A DNA stretch of 64,000 bases from Desulfofarcimen acetoxidans DSM 771. Its GTDB lineage: Bacteria > Bacillota > Desulfotomaculia > Desulfotomaculales > Desulfofarciminaceae. The DNA lies in the NCBI RefSeq assembly GCF_000024205.1, contig NC_013216.1:682001-746000 (forward strand), written 5' to 3'. Below are positions 15,660 to 21,817 of this stretch, one piece after another. Below the pieces are notes generated by a model. That model had not been told where the DNA came from. It was given only the letters and a program-made list of their open reading frames with translations, and did not search any database. Numbering within the stretch: the first letter of the stretch is position 1; every line of letters starts with the position of its first letter. The position numbers and the translations under genes were made by a program.

Positions 15660-16589
15660 ATGCCCAAAATAGACTTGCTAATCAAACGCTTGTTGCAGCA
15701 AAGACCTGCCGACTGGGTCAAGTACATCCTCCCTGACTGTCAGGAAGAATGGATCAAGCCCTATTGCACGGAATTTGTACCAAAACAAGAATCCCGACTG
15801 GATAAAGTCATAGAGGTAGATGACCCCAGGGGAACGTACTTAATCAATTTTGAGCCTATGGGGTACTACGACATAAAATTGCCGGCTCGGATGCTGCGCT
15901 ACCGGGGGGACATTTGGGAATATACCCTGTCTAAAGGCAAAGGAATCCCACCTATAAAGCAAATAGTCATATTTTTCTATTCCGAGCATGACAGCAAAAA
16001 CCATCTCTTGACAGATTACTGGGGAGAATCAACTATGTTAAGGTATACCTATCGGGTTATCCATGTCTGGGAAGAGTCAAGGCAACAGGTAATAGACAAA
16101 GAATTGGTCGGACTTTATCCCCTGTTACCTCTGATGAAAGGAGAAAAAGGGGATGAAAAGTCAGAAGAGGTTCTTCAGCAAAGCATATCTATCATACAGA
16201 AAGTGAAAGACATATCCTTGCAACAGGATCTATTGGCCACGATGGCCGTATTGGTATCTCACAAGTACCCAGCAGCTCTTGTATTGTCAATGATAGGGAG
16301 GGAAATGATTATGGAATCACCGGTTTACCAAGAATGGGTGAAGGAGGCTGAAGCTAAGGGTAGGATTGAAGGCAAGGCTGAAGGTAGAGCTGAAGGCAAG
16401 GCTGAAGCTATATGCAAGCTCTTAAGTAAAAGATTTGGCCTCAAATCCTTAATTATGCAGGATAAAGTTAATAGTATAACAAATAAAACGGTTTTGGATT
16501 GGATATTTGATGAAATCATCGACATTACAGACCTAAAAGTTGCTCAAAATATTATAGATGATGCAATTAAGCAGATAATGCAACAATGA
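15660..16589 (+). CDS. Rpn-family protein, type B (309 aa)
   Basis: Resembles the Rpn/YhgA-like PD-(D/E)XK nuclease proteins often annotated as putative transposases. Residues 1-120 carry the nuclease-like fold (LDKVIEVDDPRG; LPARMLRYRGDIWEYTL), but the expected Glu-x-Gln motif reads N63-F-E65-P, so catalysis is doubtful. A helical linker follows, then GRIEGKAEGRAEGKAE repeats and a C-terminal helical domain (ICKLLSKRFGL). Start at 15660 with AGAAGGTGA upstream. A strong internal ribosome site precedes M218. E. coli Rpn proteins are DNA nucleases linked to recombination and phage defence; the role here is inferred. Confidence 0.75.
   Translation: MPKIDLLIKRLLQQRPADWVKYILPDCQEEWIKPYCTEFVPKQESRLDKVIEVDDPRGTYLINFEPMGYYDIKLPARMLRYRGDIWEYTLSKGKGIPPIKQIVIFFYSEHDSKNHLLTDYWGESTMLRYTYRVIHVWEESRQQVIDKELVGLYPLLPLMKGEKGDEKSEEVLQQSISIIQKVKDISLQQDLLATMAVLVSHKYPAALVLSMIGREMIMESPVYQEWVKEAEAKGRIEGKAEGRAEGKAEAICKLLSKRFGLKSLIMQDKVNSITNKTVLDWIFDEIIDITDLKVAQNIIDDAIKQIMQQ
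16311..16589 (+). CDS. Intragenic C-terminal ORF of Rpn type B, copy b
   Basis: A 92-residue in-frame ORF from M218 of the larger protein. GGAGGG is eight bases before the ATG at 16311. It contains three KAEG/RAEG repeat units and the C-terminal domain, the layout expected for an RpnS-type intragenic antitoxin. Confidence 0.5.
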   Translation: MESPVYQEWVKEAEAKGRIEGKAEGRAEGKAEAICKLLSKRFGLKSLIMQDKVNSITNKTVLDWIFDEIIDITDLKVAQNIIDDAIKQIMQQ

Positions 16590-16628
16590 TCGGAAATGTT
16601 CGGGTCAATTTCAGGAAGTGCTCGAATA

Positions 16629-16670
16629 GAAATTGGAAATAATAAAAAGACGTTATTTCCAATTTCTTCT
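16629..16670. terminator. Hairpin between convergent ORFs, copy b
   Basis: A perfect 14-bp stem GAAATTGGAAATAA/TTATTTCCAATTTC around TAAAAAGACG, followed by TTCTC. Probably a bidirectional terminator. Confidence 0.6.
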
Positions 16671-16727
16671 CAGGATCTGGCCCCCATAAAAAAATGGTAA
16701 TAAATTACTATGTCCAAGGCTGAGTTC

Positions 16728-16940
16728 CTAACTGAACACTAGTCCACATGCGCCGGATTTTTTGCCTGGTGTTATATGATTCTGGGGAAATAACCAACGC
16801 TGGTTAGTGTCCTCCGACTTGCCGCTATCTGCTTCCTTATAAATATTTTCGGTCTTAGCTTGGGACAATAAATCTTCCAGGCTATATTCTTTTCGTCGGA
16901 TAATAAGAGTATCATTTCCGGCTTGGTAAGGTTGTGCCAT
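16728..16940 (-). pseudogene. Truncated MazE/AbrB-like antitoxin, copy 2
   Basis: Second copy of the MazE C-terminal-like ORF (MAQPYQAGNDTLIIRRKEYS). A three-base insertion near 16778 removes the stop seen in copy 1, so the frame runs 70 residues. It lies 68 bases downstream of the type A Rpn gene on the same strand. Confidence 0.5.
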
Positions 16941-17008
16941 CGTTAACACCTTTAAAATTTTTGACTTCTCATGCTTCTTTATCCACCCATAGCTATGGCA
17001 ATATTGTA

Positions 17009-17206
17009 TTAATGAATTTTCTTCTTAAGTGATAATACCTCTTCTTTAGAAAGATTGGTGATTTTGACAATAGTTTCAACATCAAAACCTTCCCTCAAGG
17101 CTGCAATAGCGGTTTTTTCTAAACCTTCTCTTAAACCTTCCTTTAAACCTTCCTTTAAACCTTCCTCTCGGCCTTCTTCACGGATCCACTGTTCTATTTG
17201 AGTCAT
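17009..17206 (-). CDS. Intragenic C-terminal ORF of Rpn type A, copy 1
   Basis: A 65-residue in-frame ORF from M231 (MTQIEQWIREEGREEG). GGAGGTG (17219-17213) lies six bases before the ATG, an almost ideal Shine-Dalgarno inside a coding region. It spans the KEGL repeats and the C-terminal domain. Proposed RpnS-type antitoxin by analogy. Confidence 0.5.
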   Translation of the reverse strand: MTQIEQWIREEGREEGLKEGLKEGLREGLEKTAIAALREGFDVETIVKITNLSKEEVLSLKKKIH

Positions 17207-17896
17207 GCGCAGCACCTCCAGAAGTCTTTTTTTATATTCTTCAGTCAAAAAATTATCACTTACAGCTACAATTGCCCCAATTGTAAAGGCTCTGATAGGT
17301 TCATTAGGTATTTCCTTAGCCAGTTCTGCTGCCTGGATAGCCATTTCATCCTCTGATTTTTCTTTGCTTTTCATTAAAGGCAGAAAGATTAGTCTTTGAA
17401 TATCTACCTCATCCAGGGGTTTCTTGTTTTTAATTTTTTCATAAATTCGTTTATATTCAGCATCACCGTCAAATTTTTTCATGTAAATATTTTTTACTTT
17501 ATAAGTGAGAGAGCCTTTTCTTAGCAATCTCGGTGCAGATTCTATCTTGCCAGAATAAATGACTACTGTATTTACATCTTGGTCATACTTTTCCACCAGT
17601 CTTGATCCATATGTGACCATTCGTATTAGTATGTCTTTGGGTATGGTGGTTTGGAATTCTAAGTGCAGGATACTGTTATCTTTTAGTAGGAAAACGAAGT
17701 CTATTCTTTTTTCTTTTACTTCTACTACAGGTAAAACTGTAGGCATAACTGAAACTATACGAGCGGTTTTAAGGCCAATTGCTGACAGCGTTTTATCAGT
17801 AAACAGTTGTGAAACTGCCTTCATGATAACATCGTTATTTTGACGTGTAATTACTAAGGCTGCATCGTTGCTTTCTTCTGCCAATTTATAATTCAC
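17009..17896 (-). CDS. Rpn-family nuclease, type A, copy 1 (295 aa)
   Basis: A PD-(D/E)XK nuclease-fold protein of the Rpn family. Residues 50-90 hold the active-site pattern: D66 in KRIDFVFLLKD, then E80-F-Q82 in ILHLEFQTT, followed by the conserved RMVTYGSRLVEKYDQDVNTVVIYSG. A helical middle (PLMKSKEKSEDEMAIQ) leads to charged repeats (EEGLKEGLKEGLREG) and a short C-terminal helix-turn-helix-like tail (VETIVKITNLSKEEVLSLKK). The catalytic residues are intact, unlike type B. AGAAGGTGA precedes the ATG. An internal ribosome site precedes M231. Probably DNA cleavage in recombination or phage defence, by family. Confidence 0.82.
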   Translation of the reverse strand: MNYKLAEESNDAALVITRQNNDVIMKAVSQLFTDKTLSAIGLKTARIVSVMPTVLPVVEVKEKRIDFVFLLKDNSILHLEFQTTIPKDILIRMVTYGSRLVEKYDQDVNTVVIYSGKIESAPRLLRKGSLTYKVKNIYMKKFDGDAEYKRIYEKIKNKKPLDEVDIQRLIFLPLMKSKEKSEDEMAIQAAELAKEIPNEPIRAFTIGAIVAVSDNFLTEEYKKRLLEVLRMTQIEQWIREEGREEGLKEGLKEGLREGLEKTAIAALREGFDVETIVKITNLSKEEVLSLKKKIH

Positions 17897-18038
17897 CTTC
17901 TATTTAATCTCATTAAATTCATTTTATCATAGTTACAGTTTGATTGTCAGTCAGCAATAAAAAATATCTGTGCGGATCGATTTGTGGATAATGAAATTTT
18001 AGGGGTAATACATGAGGCTTTAATTTTTATGATAAAAA

Positions 18039-18071
18039 CCACCTGAATAGCTAAATTTCAGGTGGTTTTTT
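18039..18071. terminator. Bidirectional terminator upstream of Rpn A copy 1
   Basis: A perfect 9-bp stem CCACCTGAA/TTCAGGTGG, preceded by an A run and followed by TTTTTT, so it can work in both directions. It is repeated at 20207. Confidence 0.75.
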
Positions 18072-18212
18072 GTTAGCACCTACGATATACTTAAAACATT
18101 ATGAGTGCGGTAGAATGTTTGTAAAAAACAACGAGATAATTTGTTATTCATAAAAATTAGACGTTGGTTTTTGATAATTTTCCATATCCCAAAGCAGGGA
18201 TATTAGTCCTTT

Positions 18213-18425
18213 TTGTCAAATATTATAGCAAGGGATAACATTTACCTATTTAAGTGGCTAAACTTTTTTTTATTACCATAATTTATTTATAAAAATATAA
18301 TAAAGTGCCTTGATAATGCAATTATTTATGCCATTGGCTTCTAAAGTGCAATTTAAGATTAGAGCAGTCCGGTGGCCAAATCAGGTATTTCTACCCTCTT
18401 TGGTCGACCGGTAGGGTAGTTTTTT
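18213..18425 (+). promoter_or_regulatory. Duplicated flgB-type promoter and leader
   Basis: A copy of the flgB control region. Promoter-like TTGTCA (18213) and TAACAT (18236) are 17 bases apart. The leader element is identical to that before flgB: stem CCGGT-GG-CCAAA (18369-18380) with TTTGG-TCG-ACCGG (18400-18411), and CTACCCT (18391-18397) with AGGGTAG (18413-18419) followed by six T. Downstream there is no flgB but a 60-codon ORF, so this is a displaced copy made by the R2 duplication. Confidence 0.65.
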
Positions 18426-18432
18426 GTTTAGG

Positions 18433-18606
18433 ATGTGTATTTGTGTTATGGAATCTATTTTACTGTTCCTATTTAGTATAGGATTTATGATGACATTTTT
18501 TGCTTCTCTTTATTACATAGTAAGTAAGGACAAATATAAATGGCTAATATTGAGTTTTATAAGTGGCATTTTCTTAGCTTTGCTTATTCCGTTTATAGCA
18601 ATGTGA
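18433..18606 (+). CDS. Possible small membrane protein
   Basis: A 57-residue ORF from ATG 18433 (or 49 residues from ATG 18448, MESILLFLFSIGFMMTFF). Two hydrophobic segments separated by VSKDKYKW suggest two membrane helices. TAGGA precedes it closely. I recognise no family. It sits where flgB would be behind the duplicated leader and lies in the unique segment between the two R2 copies. It may be a chance ORF. Confidence 0.4.
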   Translation: MCICVMESILLFLFSIGFMMTFFASLYYIVSKDKYKWLILSFISGIFLALLIPFIAM

Positions 18607-18913
18607 ATGCTAAAATAAAGTGTACCCAAAACGCTAATGAAAAGTGTGCCATTAAAATAAGTCATTATCTATAAAAATTACTATGTCCAAGGCTAAGTTC
18701 CCAACTGAACACTAATTCATTACATCCATAGATGTGAGTTAGTGCATTGGGAGATGCTGTCGCTCAGTCAGATACATCAATTAGCAATAAATAAAAATGA
18801 GCAATATTCATTTAGTGAATTGCTCATCATATATGTTCCGGGTATCCACTCACTATATAATTCCGGCAGAGAACACCACACGCGCCGGATTTTTTGCCTG
18901 GTGTTATATGATT
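18607..18913. other. Unique/rearranged spacer between R2 copies
   Basis: No gene is seen. It contains two similar 10-mers (AAAGTGTACC at 18618 and AAAGTGTGCC about 20 bases on), the left end of R2 copy b at 18675, a ~155-base piece (about 18718-18873) absent from the other two MazE-like segments, and an imperfect inverted repeat (ATGAGCAAT...TTCA / TGAATTGCTCAT) near 18797-18827. Confidence 0.5.
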
Positions 18914-19072
18914 CTAGGGAAATAACCAACGCTGGGTAGTGTCCTCCAGCTTGCCGCTATCTGCTTCCTTATAAATATTTTCGGTCTTAACTTGGCACAA
19001 TAAATCTTCCAGGCTATATTCTTTTCGTCGGATAATAAGAGGATCATTTTCGGCTTGATAAGGTTGTGCCAT
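18914..19072 (-). pseudogene. Truncated MazE/AbrB-like antitoxin, copy 3
   Basis: A 52-residue ORF, MAQPYQAENDPLIIRRKEYS onward, ending TTQRWLFP. It is the most diverged of the three copies, yet the frame stays open and the toxin-binding-like pattern (EDLL, ENIYKEADSG, W) is kept. It follows Rpn A copy 2 on the same strand. Confidence 0.5.
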
Positions 19073-19140
19073 CCTTAACATCTTCAAAATTTTTGACTTC
19101 TCAGTCTTCTTTATCCACCCATAGCTACGGCAATATTGTA

Positions 19141-19374
19141 TTAATGAATTTTCTTCTTAAGTGATAATATCTCTTCTTTGGAAAGATTGGTAATTTTGAC
19201 AATAGTTTCAATATCAAAACCTTCTCGCAAGGCTGCAATGGCAGTTTTTTCTAAACCTTCTCTTAAACCTTCCTTTAAGCCTTCCTTTAAACCTTCCTCT
19301 CGACCTTCTTTTAAACCTTCTTTTAAACCTTCCTCTCGGCCTTCTTCACGGATCCACTGTTCTATTTGAGTCAT
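19141..19374 (-). CDS. Intragenic C-terminal ORF of Rpn type A, copy 2
   Basis: A 77-residue in-frame ORF from M231 with GGAGGTG six bases upstream, as in copy 1. It carries the longest repeat tract of the three type A loci. Confidence 0.5.
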   Translation of the reverse strand: MTQIEQWIREEGREEGLKEGLKEGREEGLKEGLKEGLREGLEKTAIAALREGFDIETIVKITNLSKEEILSLKKKIH

Positions 19375-20064
19375 GCGCAGCACCTCCAGAAGTCTTTTTT
19401 TATATTCTTCAGTCAAAAAATTATCACTTATAGCTACAATTGCTCCGATTGTAAAGGCTCTGATAGGTTCATTAGGTATTTCCTTGGCCAGTTCTGCTGC
19501 CTGGATAGCCATTTCATCCTCTGATTTTTCTTTGCTTTTCATTAAAGGCAGAAAGATTAGTCTTTGAATATCTATCTCATCCAGGGGTTTCTTGTTTTTG
19601 ATTTTTTCATAAATTCGTTTATACTCAGCATCACCGTCGAATTTTTTCATGTAAATATTTTTTACTTTATAAGTGAGAGAGCCTTTTCTTAGCAATCTCG
19701 GTGCAGATTCTATCTTGCCAGAATAAATGACTACCGTATTTACATCTTGGTCATACTTTTCCACCAGTCTTGATCCATATGTGACCATTCGTATTAGTAT
19801 GTCTTTGGGTATGGTGGTTTGGAATTCTAAGTGCAGGATACTGTTATCTTTTAGTAGGAAAACGAAGTCTATTCTTTTTTCTTTTACTTCTACTACAGGT
19901 AAAACTGTAGGCATAACTGAAACTATACGAGCGGTTTTGAGGCCAATTGCTGACAGCGTTTTATCAGTAAACAGTTGTGAAACTGCCTTCATGATAACAT
20001 CGTTATTTTGCCGTGTAATTACTAAGGCTGCATCGTTGCTTTCTTCTGCCAATTTATAATTCAC
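19141..20064 (-). CDS. Rpn-family nuclease, type A, copy 2 (307 aa)
   Basis: Nearly identical to the gene at 17009-17896, with the same D66/E80/Q82 active-site pattern. The difference is 12 extra residues in the charged repeat tract (additional EGREEGLKEGLK units) plus a few conservative changes (V to I). AGAAGGTGA precedes the ATG. The internal start M231 is conserved. It is divergent from flgB with ~550 bases between. Confidence 0.82.
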   Translation of the reverse strand: MNYKLAEESNDAALVITRQNNDVIMKAVSQLFTDKTLSAIGLKTARIVSVMPTVLPVVEVKEKRIDFVFLLKDNSILHLEFQTTIPKDILIRMVTYGSRLVEKYDQDVNTVVIYSGKIESAPRLLRKGSLTYKVKNIYMKKFDGDAEYKRIYEKIKNKKPLDEIDIQRLIFLPLMKSKEKSEDEMAIQAAELAKEIPNEPIRAFTIGAIVAISDNFLTEEYKKRLLEVLRMTQIEQWIREEGREEGLKEGLKEGREEGLKEGLKEGLREGLEKTAIAALREGFDIETIVKITNLSKEEILSLKKKIH

Positions 20065-20206
20065 CTTCTATTTAATCTCATTAAGTTCATTTTATCATAG
20101 TTACAGTTTGATTGTCAGTCAGCAATAAAAAATATCTGTACGGATCGATTTGTGGATAATGAAATTTTAGGAGTAATAAATGAGGCTTTAATTTTTATGA
20201 TAAAAA

Positions 20207-20239
20207 CCACCTGAATAGCTAAATTTCAGGTGGTTTTTT
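20207..20239. terminator. Bidirectional terminator, copy b
   Basis: Same CCACCTGAA/TTCAGGTGG stem as at 18039, followed by TTTTTT. It lies upstream of the flgB promoter. Confidence 0.75.
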
Positions 20240-20380
20240 GTTAGTACCTACGATATACTTAAAACATTATGAGTGCAGTAGAGTGTTTGTAAAAAACAAC
20301 GAGATAATTTGTTATTCGCAAAAATTAGACACTGGTTTTTGATAATTTTCCATATCCCAAAGCAGGGATATTAGTCCTTT

Positions 20381-20409
20381 TTGTCAAATATTATAGCAAG
20401 GGATAACAT
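20381..20409 (+). promoter_or_regulatory. Candidate promoter of flgB operon
   Basis: TTGTCA (20381-20386), 17 bases, TAACAT (20404-20409): a plausible housekeeping-sigma promoter. A second, weaker SigD-like match lies downstream: TAAA at 20458, 15 bases, CTTGATAA at 20477-20484 (five of eight). Either would give a 100-200 base leader before flgB. Confidence 0.5.
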
Positions 20410-20536
20410 TTACCTATTTAAGTGGCTAAACCTTTTTTTATTACCATAATTTATTTATAAAAATATAATAAAGTGCCTTGATAATGCAATTATTTATGCC
20501 ATTGGCTTCTAAAGTGCAATTTAAGATTAGAGCAGT

Positions 20537-20597
20537 CCGGTGGCCAAATCAGGTATTTCTACCCTCTTTGGTCGACCGGTAGGGTAGTTTTTTGTTT
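20537..20597 (+). promoter_or_regulatory. flgB leader: pseudoknot or terminator switch
   Basis: Stem 1 pairs CCGGT-GG-CCAAA (20537-20548) with TTTGG-TCG-ACCGG (20567-20579). Stem 2 pairs CTACCCT (20559-20565), in the loop of stem 1, with AGGGTAG (20581-20587), followed by TTTTTTG. Stem 2 alone is a classic intrinsic terminator just before flgB; both together make an H-type pseudoknot. This suggests transcription attenuation of the flagellar operon. I could not match it to a known riboswitch class. Confidence 0.6.
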
Positions 20598-20611
20598 AGG
20601 AGTGATTACCT

Positions 20612-21016
20612 TTGGATCTTTTTAATAACAAATCTTTAAGACTGCTGGAAAAAGCTATTGATGCCGGGTCTTTAAGGCAGCGTGTTATCGCTAATAATAT
20701 TGCTAATATAAATACTCCAGGGTTTAAAAAATCTTCTGTGGCTTTTGAGTCTATTTTAAAAAAGAATTTGAACACGGGCAGGATTCCTCTGAAATATTCG
20801 GACAGCAGGCATTTTGGCGCTGCTGACTCGCTTGACGCCATCAATCCGACAGTAGTCAAAGAGAATACTACGTCAATGAGGTCAGACGGGAATAATGTGG
20901 ATGTTGAACAGGAAATGGTCAGGTTGGTGCTAAATACAATTAATTATAATGCTGATATTCAGGAATTGAACAATCGCTTGAATTCACTGGGAGTTGTTAT
21001 TAGGGGGGGTAATTAA
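20612..21016 (+). CDS. flgB: Flagellar rod protein FlgB
   Basis: Proximal rod subunit. The 134-residue protein has the rod signature RVIANNIANINTPGFKKSSV near the N-terminus and a C-terminal helical part (VDVEQEMVRLVLNTINYNADIQEL). The TTG start at 20612 follows TTTAGGAGTG. It is the first gene of an operon that runs without a clear break to fliY. flgC starts two bases after its stop. Confidence 0.95.
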   Translation: MDLFNNKSLRLLEKAIDAGSLRQRVIANNIANINTPGFKKSSVAFESILKKNLNTGRIPLKYSDSRHFGAADSLDAINPTVVKENTTSMRSDGNNVDVEQEMVRLVLNTINYNADIQELNNRLNSLGVVIRGGN

Positions 21017-21018
21017 AA

Positions 21019-21441
21019 ATGAGCCTGTATGATTCTTTTTCTATCAGTTCCTCCGGTATGTCGGCGGAAAGGCTTTGGCTTGATATTATTTCCAATAATA
21101 TAGCTAATCTCAATACTACCCGTACTGCTAAAGGCGGCCCGTATAAAAGGCAGATGCCGGTGTTTTCCCAGCGTTTGCAGTCCGTTGTTGACAGTGCAAA
21201 AACCCGCGCGGGCGGCGTTGAGGTAAACCGTGTGGTGCAGGACAATGCTCCGCCCCGTATGGTCTATGATCCTTCTCACCCGGATGCTGATCAGGAGGGT
21301 AATGTGGCTTATCCGAATATAAATATAGTTAATGAAATGGTTAATATGATGGCTGCCCGGAGAGCCTATGAGGCCAATGCCACTGCCTTGGAAGCGTCAA
21401 AATCAATGGCCATGAAGGCGCTGGAAATCGGACGGGGTTAA
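21019..21441 (+). CDS. flgC: Flagellar rod protein FlgC
   Basis: Rod subunit, 140 aa. The N-terminal motif LDIISNNIANLNTTRTAKGGPY and the C-terminal NIVNEMVNMMAARRAYEANATALEAS block are those of FlgC. Start ATG at 21019, two bases after the flgB stop. Confidence 0.95.
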   Translation: MSLYDSFSISSSGMSAERLWLDIISNNIANLNTTRTAKGGPYKRQMPVFSQRLQSVVDSAKTRAGGVEVNRVVQDNAPPRMVYDPSHPDADQEGNVAYPNINIVNEMVNMMAARRAYEANATALEASKSMAMKALEIGRG

Positions 21442-21491
21442 TATTATCTAAAACTTTGAATTAACGTTAACTTTTAGGGAGGCATGGTATT

Positions 21492-21791
21492 ATGATAGTA
21501 TCTCCGGCCAAATTACCTTTGCTTATGCCCATGTCAGAGCAGCAGGAAAGCCAAAATGACGGTTCCTCAAAAAGTGATTTCAGTACTTTTTTAGCCGAAG
21601 CAGTAAATAAATTGAATAGCTCACAGGTTGACGCGGATAATCTCAGTGAAAAATTTTTGACAGGTGAGGTGGATAATTTACATCAGGTCACTATAGCCAT
21701 GGAAAAAGCTAAACTTTCCATGCAGTTAGCCATGCAGGTTCGTAATAAATTCGTGGAAGCTTATCAGGAGATTTCCCGTATGCAAATTTAA
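21492..21791 (+). CDS. fliE: Hook-basal body complex protein FliE
   Basis: Links the MS ring to the rod. 99 aa; the conserved C-terminal part reads VDNLHQVTIAMEKAKLS, then QVRNKFVEAYQEISRMQI. The N-terminal third is Ser/Gln-rich. AGGGAGG precedes the ATG. It lies between flgC and fliF in standard order. Confidence 0.95.
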   Translation: MIVSPAKLPLLMPMSEQQESQNDGSSKSDFSTFLAEAVNKLNSSQVDADNLSEKFLTGEVDNLHQVTIAMEKAKLSMQLAMQVRNKFVEAYQEISRMQI

Positions 21792-21817
21792 GGGGTTGTT
21801 GTTGAGGATGTGGACTC

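Larger units (their letters stand above)
15511..17010. repeat. Direct repeat R1, copy b
   Basis: Second copy of the ~1.5-kb unit at 14026-15510. Its right part, from about 16702, is shared with repeat R2, so the MazE-like segment occurs three times in the window. Confidence 0.9.
16702..18432. repeat. Direct repeat R2, copy a
   Basis: A 1.73-kb segment nearly identical to 18675-20597: MazE-like ORF, type A Rpn gene (minus), ~500-base intergenic region, and the flgB-type leader element with its terminator. Copy b has a ~155-base extra piece near 18718-18873 and 36 extra bases in the Rpn repeat tract. Identity stops right after TTTAGGA, just before the flgB start in copy b. Confidence 0.9.
18675..20597. 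repeat. Direct repeat R2, copy b
   Basis: A 1.92-kb counterpart of 16702-18432. It ends at the flgB ribosome site, so this copy supplies the working promoter and leader of the flgB operon. Confidence 0.9.

Noticed and set aside
18607-18680. Insertion sequence end (IS21-like tandem AAAGTGT repeats)
   Set aside because: Only two short similar 10-mers, no transposase ORF and no matching opposite end. The ACTGAACACT string shared with other places is too short to decide.
17205-20059. Plus-strand ORFs opposite the type A Rpn genes
   Set aside because: They repeat in both copies only because the DNA is duplicated; compositionally they are antisense shadows of the Rpn frames.
14026-20597. Rpn units as active transposons
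   Set aside because: Despite the common label 'putative transposase', no terminal inverted repeats or target duplications were seen at the unit edges; Rpn proteins are better described as nucleases. The copies are tandem duplications.
20381-20600. c-di-GMP-I (GEMM) riboswitch before flgB, as in some clostridia
   Set aside because: The GACGCAAAG-type core and tetraloop-receptor layout are missing; only a short GGCTAAACC resemblance exists. The pseudoknot/terminator element is a different structure.
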